Positions 10,568-22,117 of a stretch of 64,000 bases of DNA are shown here, in pieces (position 1 is the stretch's first letter; the number at the start of each line of letters is the position of its first letter). A model generated the notes under the pieces. That model saw only the letters and a program-made list of their open reading frames with translations. It had not been told where the DNA came from and did not search any database. Source of the stretch: Pseudevernia furfuracea (Eukaryota > Ascomycota > Lecanoromycetes > Lecanorales > Parmeliaceae); NCBI GenBank assembly GCA_022315425.1, contig JAIUPT010000021.1, positions 992,001 to 1,056,000 of the forward strand, written 5' to 3'. A program made the position numbers and the translations under genes.

Positions 10568-12308
10568 ATGGACGCGGTAGGGAAAGCGCCTGCGCAACTG
10601 CGTAGAAATAGCTACACTCAGATGCTAGCGGAGGACCGCTTCAGGTACGCAATAGAATTCTGAAAGTATTGCACAGTTGGACTCACAAAACTACCACATC
10701 TCCAGACCTGACGATATCTATATCGCGGTCATGGGAATGACAGGAAGCGGCAAAAGCTCTCTAATCGCAACCTGTTGTCCAGAGGCGGAATCAGAAATAG
10801 GCCATGCACTTGAATCTAGTAAGCGAGTCTGCCACTTAAGATTTAGGTAGCTAACCATGATGATAAGAGACCACTGCGGTGCGCCTATGGACTCTTGAGC
10901 AGGAAGGGCTACAAGTCCATCTTATCGACACCCCAGGCTTCGACGACACCAATCGCAGTGACAGTGACGTGCTGAAAGACTTGGCATATTGGCTTGGGAT
11001 CTCGTATGAAAAGAAGAAAATCCAACTCACAGGCTTGATCTACCTCCATCCTATCACTCATGTACGCATGGCAGGCACGCCGTTCAAGAATTTGCGCACG
11101 TTCCGGAAGATGGTTGGCTCCGGCAGCATGTCTTCCGTCGCTTTGGTAACGACCATGTGGGGCCCAAGTTGCGGCAAAGAGGAAGAAGACAGGGATATGC
11201 TTCTCCAGTCCACCCCTCAGTACTGGGGAAACATGATCAAAGAAGGTGCTAGGGCGCATCGTCAGTAAGGAAACCCTCGCCTATCTGTAGTCCAACTGGA
11301 GGCGTGAGCACGCAGAAACGTCTCGTCAAGAATTCTTAGCAAGTCCAGTCCTTGTCTAAAAGGCAAATGCTGACGCCCTCAACCACTAGTTTTGGCGACA
11401 GGGCATCCGCAATTAAAATCATCGCTCCTCTACTGAAAAAGAAACCCACAGTGCTCAATCTCCAAAAAGAGCTGGTCATTGAGAAAAAAGACCTCAACAA
11501 TACCGATGCAGGTCGAGAGGTAGACGCAGAAATGACTCTGCAGCGCGAAGCTTTAGAACGAAAAATCGAAGCCACTAAGGAAGAGATGAGTCAAGCACTT
11601 GCAGCAAAGGACGAGAAATGGGTCCAAGACCTCGCCGCCGATCAAGAAAAATACCAAAAGCAAATCGAAGACACAAAGTCCGCACAAGAAGAAATGAAAC
11701 TAAGCATGGCGAAAATTTTTGCGGAAAAGGAGGAACAATACAAGCAGTCTATTAAAGAGATGGACGAAAAACTCCAAGATTTCGAGCTCAAGCACGCAGC
11801 GCGAGAGAAGCAATACGAAGCTGTCAAAGAGGCGGCCCGACTCGAAAAGGAAGAAGCCGAGCGCAAGGCCGCAGAGCAGGAGCTAGAGATTGACAAGGCC
11901 CGCAGTGAAACGGAAGAAGCACAACAAGACAAGTACGCCGCACAGCTAGCTATGATATTCACTCTCTTGAAGGAAGACAAGGAGCGAGACCAAGAATACC
12001 AGAGCGCTGTCTTATTGGCGCAGAAGCAGAAGAATGAAGAGCTCACGGCGATTCAAAAGGAGACGGAGCGGATCAGGGAAGAGAGGGAGCAGATTGCTTT
12101 GAGGCAACAGGAGCACAATCAAGCGATGATGATGCAGCAGTTTCAATATCAGCAAGGGCAAGCACAGGCACAGGCACAGGCACAGGCACAAATGTGGCGG
12201 CAGCAGCAACAGCAGGCTTACTACGACAATCAGGCTGCTCAGAATGTCACAATGGCAGCTGCAGCTGGGGGCATACTGGGAACGGCTGCCGTGTGTTGTA
12301 TAATGTAA
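10568..12308 (+). CDS. P-loop GTPase with coiled-coil tail and C-terminal CaaX-like box, copy B
   Basis: Four exons (10568-10644, 10706-10818, 10868-11264, 11390-12308) join in phase to 501 residues. The P-loop is VMGMTGSGKSS and the G3 motif is LIDTPGFDDTNR. The segment GLIYLHPITHVRMAGTP matches copy A, and the intron after GHALES sits at the same phase-1 position in both genes, showing common origin. From about residue 215 a long Lys/Glu-rich coiled coil runs on. It is followed by a QA-dipeptide stretch encoded by a hexanucleotide repeat, a Gln-rich patch, a small Ala/Gly hydrophobic segment and the terminus AAVCCIM. The last four residues, CCIM, fit a CaaX prenylation box, so membrane anchoring is likely. 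The start codon is the first ATG that splices cleanly to the P-loop exon; it is less certain than the core. Function unknown. Confidence 0.75.
12160..12191 (+). repeat. Hexanucleotide microsatellite (GCACAG units)
   Basis: About five tandem GCACAG-type units lie within the last exon of the copy B GTPase and encode alternating Gln-Ala. The count could vary between strains without breaking the frame, because the unit is six bases. Confidence 0.8.
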
Positions 12309-12675
12309 ACATCGCCGGCCTGTGCCACTCACCGAATGTGGGATGCAACGGTCGTAACGGTGGAGTCTATATTTCCGTGACCCTCCCATCAGTCAGAATC
12401 CTGACTCGTAAACACCTGGTGTGTAGATGGTAATCTGATCCAAAGAATCTGTCAGTCGGCGGTGAAAGCCCGCTAGAAATTGTGGAGGCTTGAATAGTAG
12501 GGATAGACACTTCAGGTCATTCTTCTTAGGATGGAGCATCTGAGGCGAAACTTCGAGGTCCGCAAAACTTGGACGCATTCGGCTTAGCGCGATGCCGATC
12601 AGCAGTGCGTGTCGCTCATCAACGCGGTAAGGTAGTACCGTCAAAGCGAGTCAAAACCGGCGCTGAACAGTAGGG
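12309..12675. other. Intergenic region upstream of mad1
   Basis: This holds the 3' end of the GTPase copy B transcript and the promoter of the Mad1 gene. No further gene or repeat was recognised. Confidence 0.4.
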
Positions 12676-15043
12676 ATGAGCTCTCCGCCATTGCGCCAAG
12701 CTCGGCGCAGTAGCAATCAAACCTTTGAACAGCCGGGATCGCGTTCAAGAAGAACGAGCGCTGCTGGCGGCCAAACGGGCATTCCTATGGCTAATTCGAG
12801 GGCAAGTTGCTTCTGAGTCGTAGCAATAACGCGGAGGATGCTAACGAAGATTCTTAGATTGCCCAGAGTCGTATCGTTAATACACAACCGACTTACGATT
12901 TTCTCGCGGGCAACTCAGCAGTTGCGCCGTCAGTGTCTGGGCAGCGTGAGCCATTGGGGCAGAGCTTCAGACAGTCCCAGGCCGCCAAGCCAGATATTGG
13001 CAACGAGGATCTAAGAGCGCAGGTTAAGACGCTGCAGTATGAATTAGAATCGTTCAAGCAGGAGAGGGAGCTGTCGAAATTGAGACATGATAAAGAGCTG
13101 AGAGATGTACAGCTCAAGGCTGAGGAGTTGTTCAGGAAGGCACAGGTACGCTGGATTCCTGCGTGCTGAGTGCATACTACGATTGCTTAGAAGGGGTTCT
13201 GCAGGCAGAGGAAAACAGTAGGCACGTGCCCAGCCACAAATATGACGCCCTGAAGCGCGAACTGAAGGACTCTCAAGACCAAGCGATCAATCAGCAGAAT
13301 ACGCTCGAGAAGAGACTACGGACAGCCCAGGAAGATGGCCGTGCGGCGAAGGAAGAATCGGAGGAGATCCAGACAGAATTCGAGGGGTTGAGTCGACAGC
13401 ATAAGCATCAAATGCAGGAAATCGAGTCGAAGCATTCCACCTTGCAGAAGACGCTGAGCGATCTGCGGGATGATTTGGCTAACAAGGACTTTACTCTACA
13501 TACTACACAGGAGAGACTTTCGCAGCGGGAGACCGAGACTGGGCAGCTTGAGAGCGAGATACTGAGGCTCAAAGCGCAGACTGGTGATGCGGACACTCTT
13601 GCTGTCATCAAGAGGGAGCTATCCGAGCAGGTGTCGCATATTAGGAAGTTGGAGTCTACGAATCGAGAACAGAATGCTGAGCTCAAACATTTCCGCCGTG
13701 TCCATAAAGCCGTGGAAGTTGTGGAGGAGGAAAAGAGAGCTTTGGAGAACAAAGTCAGTCTCATGAGCGACATTGAGAAGAAGCTCAGGGAAGCACAGCT
13801 CCAGCGGCAAATACTCGAGGATGAGAGGCGCTCGTGGACCTCGTATCTTGAGAACGAAGGTGGGACTGGCAAAGTCGAATTTGACTCACCCGAAGATATG
13901 GCCAGAGCTCTTGTCAAGGAGCAGTTGGAGAATGCGTCTTTGTTGCAAAGGATAGGAGCCGTACAGCCTGAGCTTCTGGAGAAAGATGAGATTATCAAAA
14001 GCCTAGAGGAAGAACGCGGCAAGATCCATTCTGAAATGGAGAAACTGCGCAGCAGCGGTGTAAGTGGTAATGACAGTAGGGCGAAGATACGGCTCGAACG
14101 GCAGCGCACTCTTGCAGTCAAAGAAGTCGACTTGCTTCGCGAACAATTGCGTACCTTCGACAGCGAAGAGCAAACCTATCACTCCGAGAATCAATTTGAT
14201 ACTATCAAATGTCAACGCATCGCCGACCTCGAAGCTCTCGTGGACCAACACCGCACCGAACTCCAAACCCTCAACACTGAGCTCTCGACTCTTGAAAACC
14301 GCGCTCCTGCTGCACCGCAAAGCCCACTCAAACGTCAAAGAGAAGAAGCCGCCGACGACCACCAATTAGGCCAACTATCCCGCAAGAACCGCAAATTGCA
14401 AGACGCTCTCTCCAGCCTCCAGTCCACCTACGCTCTTCTCCAAACCGAACATGCAGCCCTGCAATCACAGCTCTCCTCCCTCCAAAAATCCGCTAAAACG
14501 CGCATTCTCTCCCTCCGCTCCAACCCCAGCGACTCTTTCGAAGCCACAAAACTTAGCACCCTCACCACCCTGCGCCAAGAAAACAAGGATCTCCTCGCCC
14601 AACTTGAAAATCGCTACGACGCCGCCAGCACCAAGCTCGTTCCGCAAAGCACTTTGGAAAACCTACGCCTGGAGATGCAAGAGTTGGAGCAACAAGTCAA
14701 AGACAAGGAAAAACGCATGCTTCGCCTCAAAGAGATCTTTGGCAAGAAATCGCTCGAGTTCCGGGAAGCGGTGTTCAGCTTGCTGGGGTGGAAGACGGAT
14801 TTCAGACCCAATGGGAAGGTGGCGTTGTCTTTGAATACCGGTAACGATGGCGACGAGGTTGAGGAGTGCATTATCTTCGATGGGGAGAATGGGACGATGA
14901 AGATTGCTGGCGGTCCGGACAGTGCTTTTGCTTTGCAGATAAGGCCGCTGGTTAGGCAGTGGGTGGAGGGGAGGCGCTATATTCCTGGTTTGATGGCGGG
15001 GATTATCCTTAGCAAGGTTGAAGATGGGACTTTGGTTATTTGA
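12676..15043 (+). CDS. mad1: Spindle assembly checkpoint protein Mad1
   Basis: Mad1 anchors Mad2 at unattached kinetochores and nuclear pores and templates its conversion to the inhibitory form. Almost the whole protein is coiled coil (KTLQYELESFKQERELSK, REKQ-type heptads throughout). Its C-terminal globular domain is diagnostic: FREAVFSLLGWKTDFRPNGK, then VEECIIFDGENGTMKI and the final IILSKVEDGTLVI. I place the start at ATG 12676, giving a basic N-terminus (MSSPPLRQARRSSNQ). It joins by an intron of roughly 110 nt, borders uncertain, to the exon around 12920. A second intron at about 13147-13204 joins ELFRKAQ to AEENSRH. The length of a little over 700 residues fits the family. No damage seen. 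Confidence 0.9.
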
Positions 15044-15454
15044 GGGTTGAGGGTAGAGGATAAGGGTTCAGAGTGCTTGATGTATCTCATCTTCAGACGG
15101 GTGGGGATAGCATATCAAATACCAAATCATATTCTTCGCCTTATTTCATAAGATGTCTTGAGATTGTTGTTGGTCATAGCATCTTGGTCTGCCCCGGCAG
15201 TTGAATACTGAACTTGTATGATAGTACTGTTAGGACCAATTTGAGAAGACAAGCGGTCTGGCTACGGGTTCTTCCTTTCTTGCTATCGTTTCTGTGCAGC
15301 CATTTCTGCCTTCGACTGCTTTCACGTGAAATCTCTGCTCGTAAGCTCCGACCTCGCACAAAGCTCTCCCTCGCTACAATCTGACACTTGTTCGCCCCCA
15401 ATACCCCCCGGCGCTCTGCATTCATTCCGTGTCTTCTATGCGCAGATACTGTAC
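15044..15454. other. Convergent 3' intergenic region
   Basis: This is the space between the 3' ends of the Mad1 gene and the Prp3 gene. No coding potential with recognisable motifs was found. Confidence 0.4.
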
Positions 15455-17317
15455 TCATGGCACACTCTTCGCTTGAGTCCAAAAGTTCTCCATCCTCGCC
15501 CTTGCCAGCACATCCATCGCCTCCTTGTCCGTCTCAACGCTCTTGCTTCCCCATTTGCGAAACGCACGGTCCTTTTGTTGCCCTTCGAAGAGGAGCGTGA
15601 TTTTGTTAGAACTCAAGTCCTTCAAATTACCTTCAGCGTCTAAGGACTCGAGCCAAGCGGCGCGAGCCTTTTGATTTCCTTCCCTGACCGCCGGAATAGA
15701 ATTTTCGGTCCAATCTATACGATTGAGCATAAGCTTCTTGTAGGCTTTCACGCTGTGCTCCCCAGACTCGAATAAAACAAGGCTGAAGGCGGGGGACGAA
15801 AGGCATAAACCTGTTCCACTCATCTGTTCCGCATTTTTACTGATTTTAAAAAGATGCCTGCCATTTGCCAGAGAGTCAATCTTGTAGACTGTCAGATAAA
15901 CCCCCTTTGCGGCATCTTGGGTTTTTTTCTGCTCTAGCTTCTCATGCTTCTCTTCTTTGGTGAGCTTACGGTCTTGGTTCATCTGGTTGTGCTTCTGGGC
16001 GCGCTCGGCAATCTCACGGTTGACTTTGGCTTCGACCGCGGTTGGGTCCTTGACGGCGTCCTCTCCAAGCACACGCATCATGTTTTTGAGCTTAACCTCT
16101 GTAAGAAATCCTCAATTCAGAATTGTTTCTTTGAAGGTATGGAGAGAGATTAATAAGAGGTCACCTACTTGGTGGGTCCGGGGGCAATAACCCAAGCCTA
16201 ACCTTCGTCTGGTGCTCTTTGAGATTTTCCATCCTCTTCTGTCTTCGAAGCTTCGCCTGCTCTTTGGGAGTCAAGAACATTGGACGGGGGGCCGGCAGCT
16301 GACTAGTGCCAGGCGGTTCCAAGAGCACCGGATGTTGGACGTAGCGGGTAATGATCGTGTCAGGAGAGTCCAAGTCAAAGCCACTCCCATCGTCGCCGAC
16401 AGAGCCGTAATCTTTCCCTTTGACGATATTCTCGTCCCACCACTCAACCTCTGGAGGCGGCAGAATGATGAAATTTTTCTCGGATGGATCTCCTTTTTCC
16501 AGAGCTTTCTTGGAGGTAGCTGCGATCCTCAATTTTATCTGCAAACAATCGCCAGCGGTCAGCATAATTTTGAGGCGAGACTATGGTTTGACTTTGGAAA
16601 ACATTAAGAAGGGACACCTACTTCTTCGAGAGCTCGCTGCCTCCGTAGAGCCGCACCCTGCTGGATGTATTTGCCCTTTGCATTGAAAGCTAAATCCCTC
16701 CGGTTCCTTGCTTTCAGCGTTGCCGTATGTGAGCCTAGGCTGGCATCGAAATAGGGGTTGGTGCGAGTTTCAGTAGGGTCCGGAAGGGATAGGTCCAATT
16801 GCTTCTTCGCCTTCCCTAATTTCGAGGTCTGATCTGCTTTAGACTGTACTGCTTGGTTGCTTTTCGAAGGCCTGAACTCCTGCTTCGCGTTCTCCATCAG
16901 CGCAGGATGTAATTGTGTTCCTAAGCCGCCTTTTGCTTGAAAAGCCCCATCGTCGAATTGAAAGAGCGGAGAAGCCGTTCGCTGCTCCGAGACTCCACTG
17001 GTCTTCGCCATCGTAGCGGCTACTCTGGCCTTTATCTGTTCTAGCTTTGACATAGCTGAGCTTGCTAGTCCAGGCGATGATGTCTGTGGAGGAGGGATCA
17101 CGCCATTTGTTCCTGCCTTGAGCCGCGCCGCGGCGGCGGCAGCTCTCGCTCTCGCGTCTGCAAGGATTTTGCTGACGTCTGGCTTATTGACTGCGTTTGC
17201 ACCAGCCACAGGGGCCGGAGAGCCATTGTTGGATCGAATCTTCTTCTGAGCGCCCTCGTTATTGTGTAGGTCATCGTGAGGTCTCTTTAGGCTGTTTGAG
17301 GAGAAGGTGTCTGCCAT
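15455..17317 (-). CDS. prp3: U4/U6 small nuclear ribonucleoprotein Prp3
   Basis: Prp3 binds U4/U6 snRNA in the tri-snRNP and is needed for pre-mRNA splicing. The start at 17317 gives MADTFSSNSLKRPHDD, a nuclear-type basic stretch. An Ala-rich helical region follows (ADARARAAAAAARLKA). The PRP3 domain has TRTNPYFDASLG, ATLKARNRRDLAFNAKGK and then, after an intron ending near 16545, PPPEVEWWDENIV. The C-terminal ferredoxin-like DUF1115 domain contains KGVYLTVYKIDSLANGRHLF, MLNRIDWTENS and ITLLFEGQQKDRAFRKWGSK. Two introns, about 16545-16621 and 16095-16165, join in phase; the second gives PPDPPKVKLKNMMRVLGEDA. The protein is complete. Confidence 0.93.
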
Positions 17318-18596
17318 GTTGCATATCTAGCGGTGAGACATAAATCAGCACTAAGAGTACTCACGTTGTAAGTCTGCTGCAACCAGTCAGGAGTCGTCGA
17401 AATGATGTGGGTGCTTCCTCGAAAGAATTGAAGATGATGATTTATAAGGTAGTTGCCTCGGTCTTGCCCCCTACCTAACTAGGTCTAAGGTAATTGCCGC
17501 TTTACGCTCATGCAATTGACGCAGACGGTTTTGAATACGCTAAAACGCGGGTGTTAAGCATTTTGCCCAGGCTTGGCAGGCTTGATACTTAAGGTATCAA
17601 TTGAACATTCTAGATGCCTTTGACAGTAACACTAGATTACGGGCGTTTGCTGATGACGCTGATTCTTCTATGCTGCCTTGGTGCTGTCGAGAGTTGAGAC
17701 AGTTGACAGGCGTAGCGTAGCAAATGGACCTGACTCTGCCTCGCACAGGTCTCCCAACATACTATATTTATTACCTTAGGTTGCCGAGCCTGTCAAATAG
17801 GCCATCAAGTCTAATCAGTGTAGGTACCTTGATGTATTTCACCTCGCGTGAGCACTTGGACTCTCATTACTATACTTGACATTGTAGCCCGGCGAGATAT
17901 CGCCAGCAACAGTCTACATATGCGAGCTAAGCTTCTCCTCAAGATAGCTTCGCTCACCATCGGCCAATCATCTCGCCCGTCAAACTTATCCGGTCCAAGA
18001 TCTTTTTTGACCTCAAATTCTTAACCCTTTTCTTTGGGGTCCTCAGCCAGCCAACGAACAAGACATGTGGCTGCTTTACCACACACATCAGAATTGGATC
18101 AGGTCTGGATCTCCAAAGTTGGCGACATTTTCTCAATAGCTAGTGCCACCGGGATGTTCCGTATTCTACTGGAAAGGAAAAATGCAGGCCACACAATTTT
18201 TGTACTGAAATTCATGTCTCAAACTGATTTATGTGGACTGCTAGTGGGTGTTGTTCAATCACCACAGCTACCATACCTTCTACGTAATGATATTCTCATG
18301 AACCACTTTGTTGGGTGGGAAAGCACGGACCTCCCAAATCTGCGCCTATACTGCCATACTATTGTATTGATAATTTCAATTTTTCATCCCAACGGGGACA
18401 CTAGGATACTGCATGCTTGTTCTTCAGCTGACAGCGGGCAAGCCTAAACTGTTCCGCACATCGATCGTGAGCAAGAGCAAGCGTCCCAGTTTACTTCTCG
18501 CTTCTTCGTTTCTCATGCTTCTGTCCAGAGAACAGGGGTGTTTTGAGGTTTCATCCTCTGGGCCACTTATAGGCTTGTACGTCCTTCAAAACTTAA
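17318..18596. other. Gene-poor, partly AT-rich stretch
   Basis: This contains the promoter of the Prp3 gene at its left end. The remaining sequence has several short frames, for example around 18034-18447, without family motifs. It borders the decayed DUF2235 region and may be part of the same degenerate block. Confidence 0.35.
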
Positions 18597-20360
18597 GTCT
18601 CGCGATCACTGAACACTCTGCTCGGCCTGAAGCGTACGCAACCGAAGACTGACTTCTACACCTTGCTTTTTCACGGAGAGAAATTTCAAGCAAGCGAAAA
18701 TGTCTGGAAGTGGCACAAGGCTCAAGAAAAGGCGTTTGGTCAATTTGGTTGTTCAACTTATCCTACCCTGTGATTACGTGCTTCTGCTAAGAGGTTTAAC
18801 AGGAACGGGCCAGGTATCCCGCGGCTCTTCTGATATGCGTTCAACGCAAATTCAAATTCGGTCAGGCATAATATACCGGTGTAGCAGCAATCATTGATGG
18901 AAAACATATGTTTATACCAGTCTCCAATGTCGTTAGGGCGACTTTACTGGAAGACGAAGAAAACGACTTTGAACAGATAGTATACTACCAAGCTGGCGTT
19001 GGCGCCGATGCAGAAGTGGCAGGCAAGCAGTCGTTGAATGAATCTGTGTAGGGTACCGAGTTGGTCTCGAACATCCGCAAAGCCTATGGTTTTTTATGCA
19101 ACAACTACGATTACGGCGATAAGGCCTACATCACAGGCTTCTCTCGTGACGCTTACACGGCTCGCAGTGTGGAAGGTCTGATAGGCAGGTGTGGGATCCT
19201 GACAAAAAAGGGCTTGGAGCTGTTCTATGAAGCATTCGAGTATGACCAATATTCCAACAAGTACAAAGAGAAGAGCAAACCAAGCCCCGTGTCAGAACCG
19301 GTAGGGAGACCAAGACAAATGCCACACATAAGGAAGCATGCGCAAAGAAGCTAACGCTGGCTTAGGCAGGAACTACGAGAATACACTATCCCAACATGAA
19401 CATTGCACAGCGAATCATGATTCGGGCAGTGGGGGTGTGAAATACTGTAGGTACGTTGACGCTTCCTATTCAATTTCATTCTTCCGAGGTGTTCGCAGTA
19501 ATGAACTGGAACTTTAGCGGTTTGGCCAACGCTGATTATGCTTGGCACCATGTCACGCTCGGAACCCACATCGAACATGCTTACCATATACTCTCTCTCA
19601 ACGAAAAGCGATGGTCCTATTAAGCAACCTTGTGGGAGTGTAAACAAGTTCCTCTGGCCCTTCAAATTTTCGAACAATGCTGGCTGGCTGGTGATCACTC
19701 TAACATTGGGGGCTCATGGCATGATCAACAACTTGCTGATATTGCACTTGCATGGATAATGTCTCGTTTTGATGCCCTAGGGCTGAAACTCGATCCAAAC
19801 TATCTTTACAACGAGTACCTCAAATTCAATGACTACGTCAAGGTCAAAGGGCCGCCGGAAGGCTATCCTGCAAGCATGAGTCCAAGGCAATGGGGCGAAG
19901 GTACGATTGCGTTGGTCAAGTCAAGGTGGCCAACGTTGTTGAGTGCTGATTCTTTCTTGGCCGAAGTCAAGAGGTGCGGACGTATAGAAACTTTGGGTGG
20001 GGAGGCGAATTGCAACGGACACCGGGTGAGTATCCAGGGCTTTAGAATACCAACGAGACAATGCATCCAGTCGTCCGCTATCGCCATCTCGGCAAGAATC
20101 ATACTCAGCTCCGTGCTGTGGACGAAGTTGCATTCGAGCCAAGCTCTTTGGATCGTTGGACTTGGCCCTCGGCCCAGAAAGACGGCAGGATTGGGGCTGG
20201 CGAACAGACCACTAGCCCCGAGCCTTTGACATATACGAAGGTCGACGCGCAAAAGAAGTCTCTCACCATTCCAGAGAGCCCCTTAGGAAAGTGTGAAAAG
20301 CAGCTACTTGCTCTCTATGATCAAGACCCTGTGCTTCAAAAACGTGACGGCAGCGTCTAG
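18597..20360 (+). pseudogene. Decayed DUF2235 (alpha/beta-hydrolase-like) gene
   Basis: DUF2235 proteins are predicted alpha/beta hydrolases, common in fungi and in bacterial phospholipase effectors. Recognisable blocks are IVYYQAGVGADAE near 18980, VSNIRKAYGFLCNNYDYGDK near 19060, SVEGLIGRCGILTKKGLELF near 19170, HVTLGTHIEHAYHILSLNEK near 19550, and AGDHSNIGGSWHDQQLADIA near 19700. Coding is interrupted. A TAG sits between the first two blocks (after NESV) and a TAA follows EKRWSY. Another TAA lies near 18863, and a frame change occurs near 20025-20046. The nucleophile elbow, normally G-x-S-x-G, reads GFSRD here, so the catalytic motif has lost its final Gly. The segment 18597-18770 is an open but ATG-less frame (FYTLLFHGEKFQASENVWKW) that may be its former N-terminus or a separate relic. 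Exact ends are uncertain. Confidence 0.7.
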
Positions 20361-20416
20361 ACCAAAGTCCTGGGTGACAAAGATGGGTAAGTCTTGCGGC
20401 TCGTTGACTCCTTCCG

Positions 20417-20833
20417 TTGACCTCGCGTTGCACGACAATGTCTGACTTTTTTTTCACATCTTATAGTCCACCCAGAGACATCAAAGACGCGGTCTCCCAA
20501 ATGGTCAATCCCGCCACCAAGCGCCCCCTCAGCCTCCCAATACTCAGATTGCCAATTTTACGCCTCAGCCTATATATAGGCAAGCGACCCGCAGTCGACT
20601 GGGATGAGCAAATATTTAAAGTTTATGCGGCGCTCAGCGGAGTGTGTCGCGTAGGTAGCTGGAACGGGAACGGCGCAACTTCTGAAGGAGGTGATGCACC
20701 TTTCTCATGCCTGGGCACTATAACTACTGACTCCAAAATTGACGTCCTCAAGTTTCTCTACGATGACAAAAACAAAGCTCTTGTAGGGTTCGATCTGTAT
20801 CACAGCGACAACACTAATGAGTGCTACGGCTGA
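20417..20833 (+). CDS. Hypothetical small protein (uncertain)
   Basis: An open frame of 138 codons follows the DUF2235 relic. Its second half looks protein-like (VCRVGSWNGNGATSEGG, then SKIDVLKFLYDDKNKALVGF and a terminal NECYG). I recognise no family. The first half is less convincing, and a GT-AG intron near 20384-20465 could replace it, which would connect this exon to upstream sequence. It could be the tail of the decayed DUF2235 gene rather than a gene of its own. Confidence 0.3.
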   Translation: MTSRCTTMSDFFFTSYSPPRDIKDAVSQMVNPATKRPLSLPILRLPILRLSLYIGKRPAVDWDEQIFKVYAALSGVCRVGSWNGNGATSEGGDAPFSCLGTITTDSKIDVLKFLYDDKNKALVGFDLYHSDNTNECYG

Positions 20834-22117
20834 GCAGCGGAGGATGCAGGATGTAGACCACAATACGTTCGGTCGTCAAGATGACAATGATTTGTAGTAA
20901 CGGTGGAGTAACGGCTGAAGGATTCCACATGATGGTGCGGAATCTATTGACATTAAATCTTGGCTAGTTTTTGGGTGGATTCTCGGGACTAGGAACTTGC
21001 TATCTTCTTCACTGCAGCCATAGGTATGATACGATGCATGCTTTCTCAAGCAAGAAGCTTCGTCAATCTCGCCAATTTTCCCGGCGTCACAATTCTCGTG
21101 AGTATGAGGGAGAAAGCTACTCATTCTGTGACGAGTAATTGGATCACGGGCGGCGCTACGAGTATGGCAAGGCTTTTCTCTCTTCAGCATTTGTCAACGA
21201 CTTGGTATCGATTGGAATATGGAAAAAAGACAGAAAAAGAAAAAATTTCGAACAGCCATGTGTAGGCGATCGAATTTTCTTATATCGTATCTCTCATAAA
21301 GCACTGCTTGGCTGACTGTGTGCGTGACTTGGCGAGAGATAGATATGCAGTCTACAGTACTTGATACAAGATGTTGGCTGCCAGATGTCGTGATTAGGCG
21401 ATCCCGCAATTTATAGGCGTCTCTGTAGGGACATTGGAGACGCTGTAAGCTTAGCAGGCCTTGAGTGCCGGTTAGGTGGATTGATGCAGCACCAGCAGGG
21501 TGCGACCAAAGACCGCAATGAGTGGCGAACGATGATACTGCCAAGCTACGAAATATCGAAGAAGTATTAATCTTGAATAGAGAGTATTAAGTAGGATAGA
21601 AGAATATCGTAGGGGAGTCGCGAGGCCTGAATTGCCAAGCAAGCGGGTACTGTAGGGGTGAGCTGCAGGCTTGACGCGCTTGCTTTGATGTACATAGGTA
21701 CGGTACTACTACTATGTATTATCAAACTAATTTACTAGTTTCCTTCAACGACAACGCTTTTGAGAAAGTTGAGACGTAGCAAAGATAGCCGATTCTGCCT
21801 CGCATTAAAAACAAAGTTGAGGCTAGGACAAGGGCTCAAGAATGATGAAACAAACGGCTGAAGCTTCAACATCCCGACTCATTACCCTAATTGGTGAACA
21901 GAGCCTTTCAACAGCATGTAAACTTCTCACCATCTTGTAGAGTATTACTATATCCATTGTGCTATTCATAAGTTAAGCAATCTCTGTGTAACGAAGATTA
22001 TTTCCCGATTCGTGTCCTGGTTTATGGGAAATTATTGCTGCAATCTATATAATGTCTGTATTTCTCTTTCGTAGTGTTATTCTTACTCTCGTCGTCTTCT
22101 GATCTTAAGGATGCAAG
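20834..22117. other. Gene-poor 1.3-kb stretch, partly AT-rich
   Basis: No frame in either direction shows a family motif. It contains the upstream region of the metallopeptidase gene. A purine-rich run lies near 21220-21250. Confidence 0.35.

Noticed and set aside
13408..14121. Long minus-strand frame across mad1
   Set aside because: Ser/Arg/Leu-rich mirror of the Lys/Glu-rich coiled coil on the other strand; no motif of its own.
20024..20046. A 20-nt intron in the DUF2235 region
   Set aside because: Too short for a spliceosomal intron; better explained by a small deletion or frameshift in a decaying gene.
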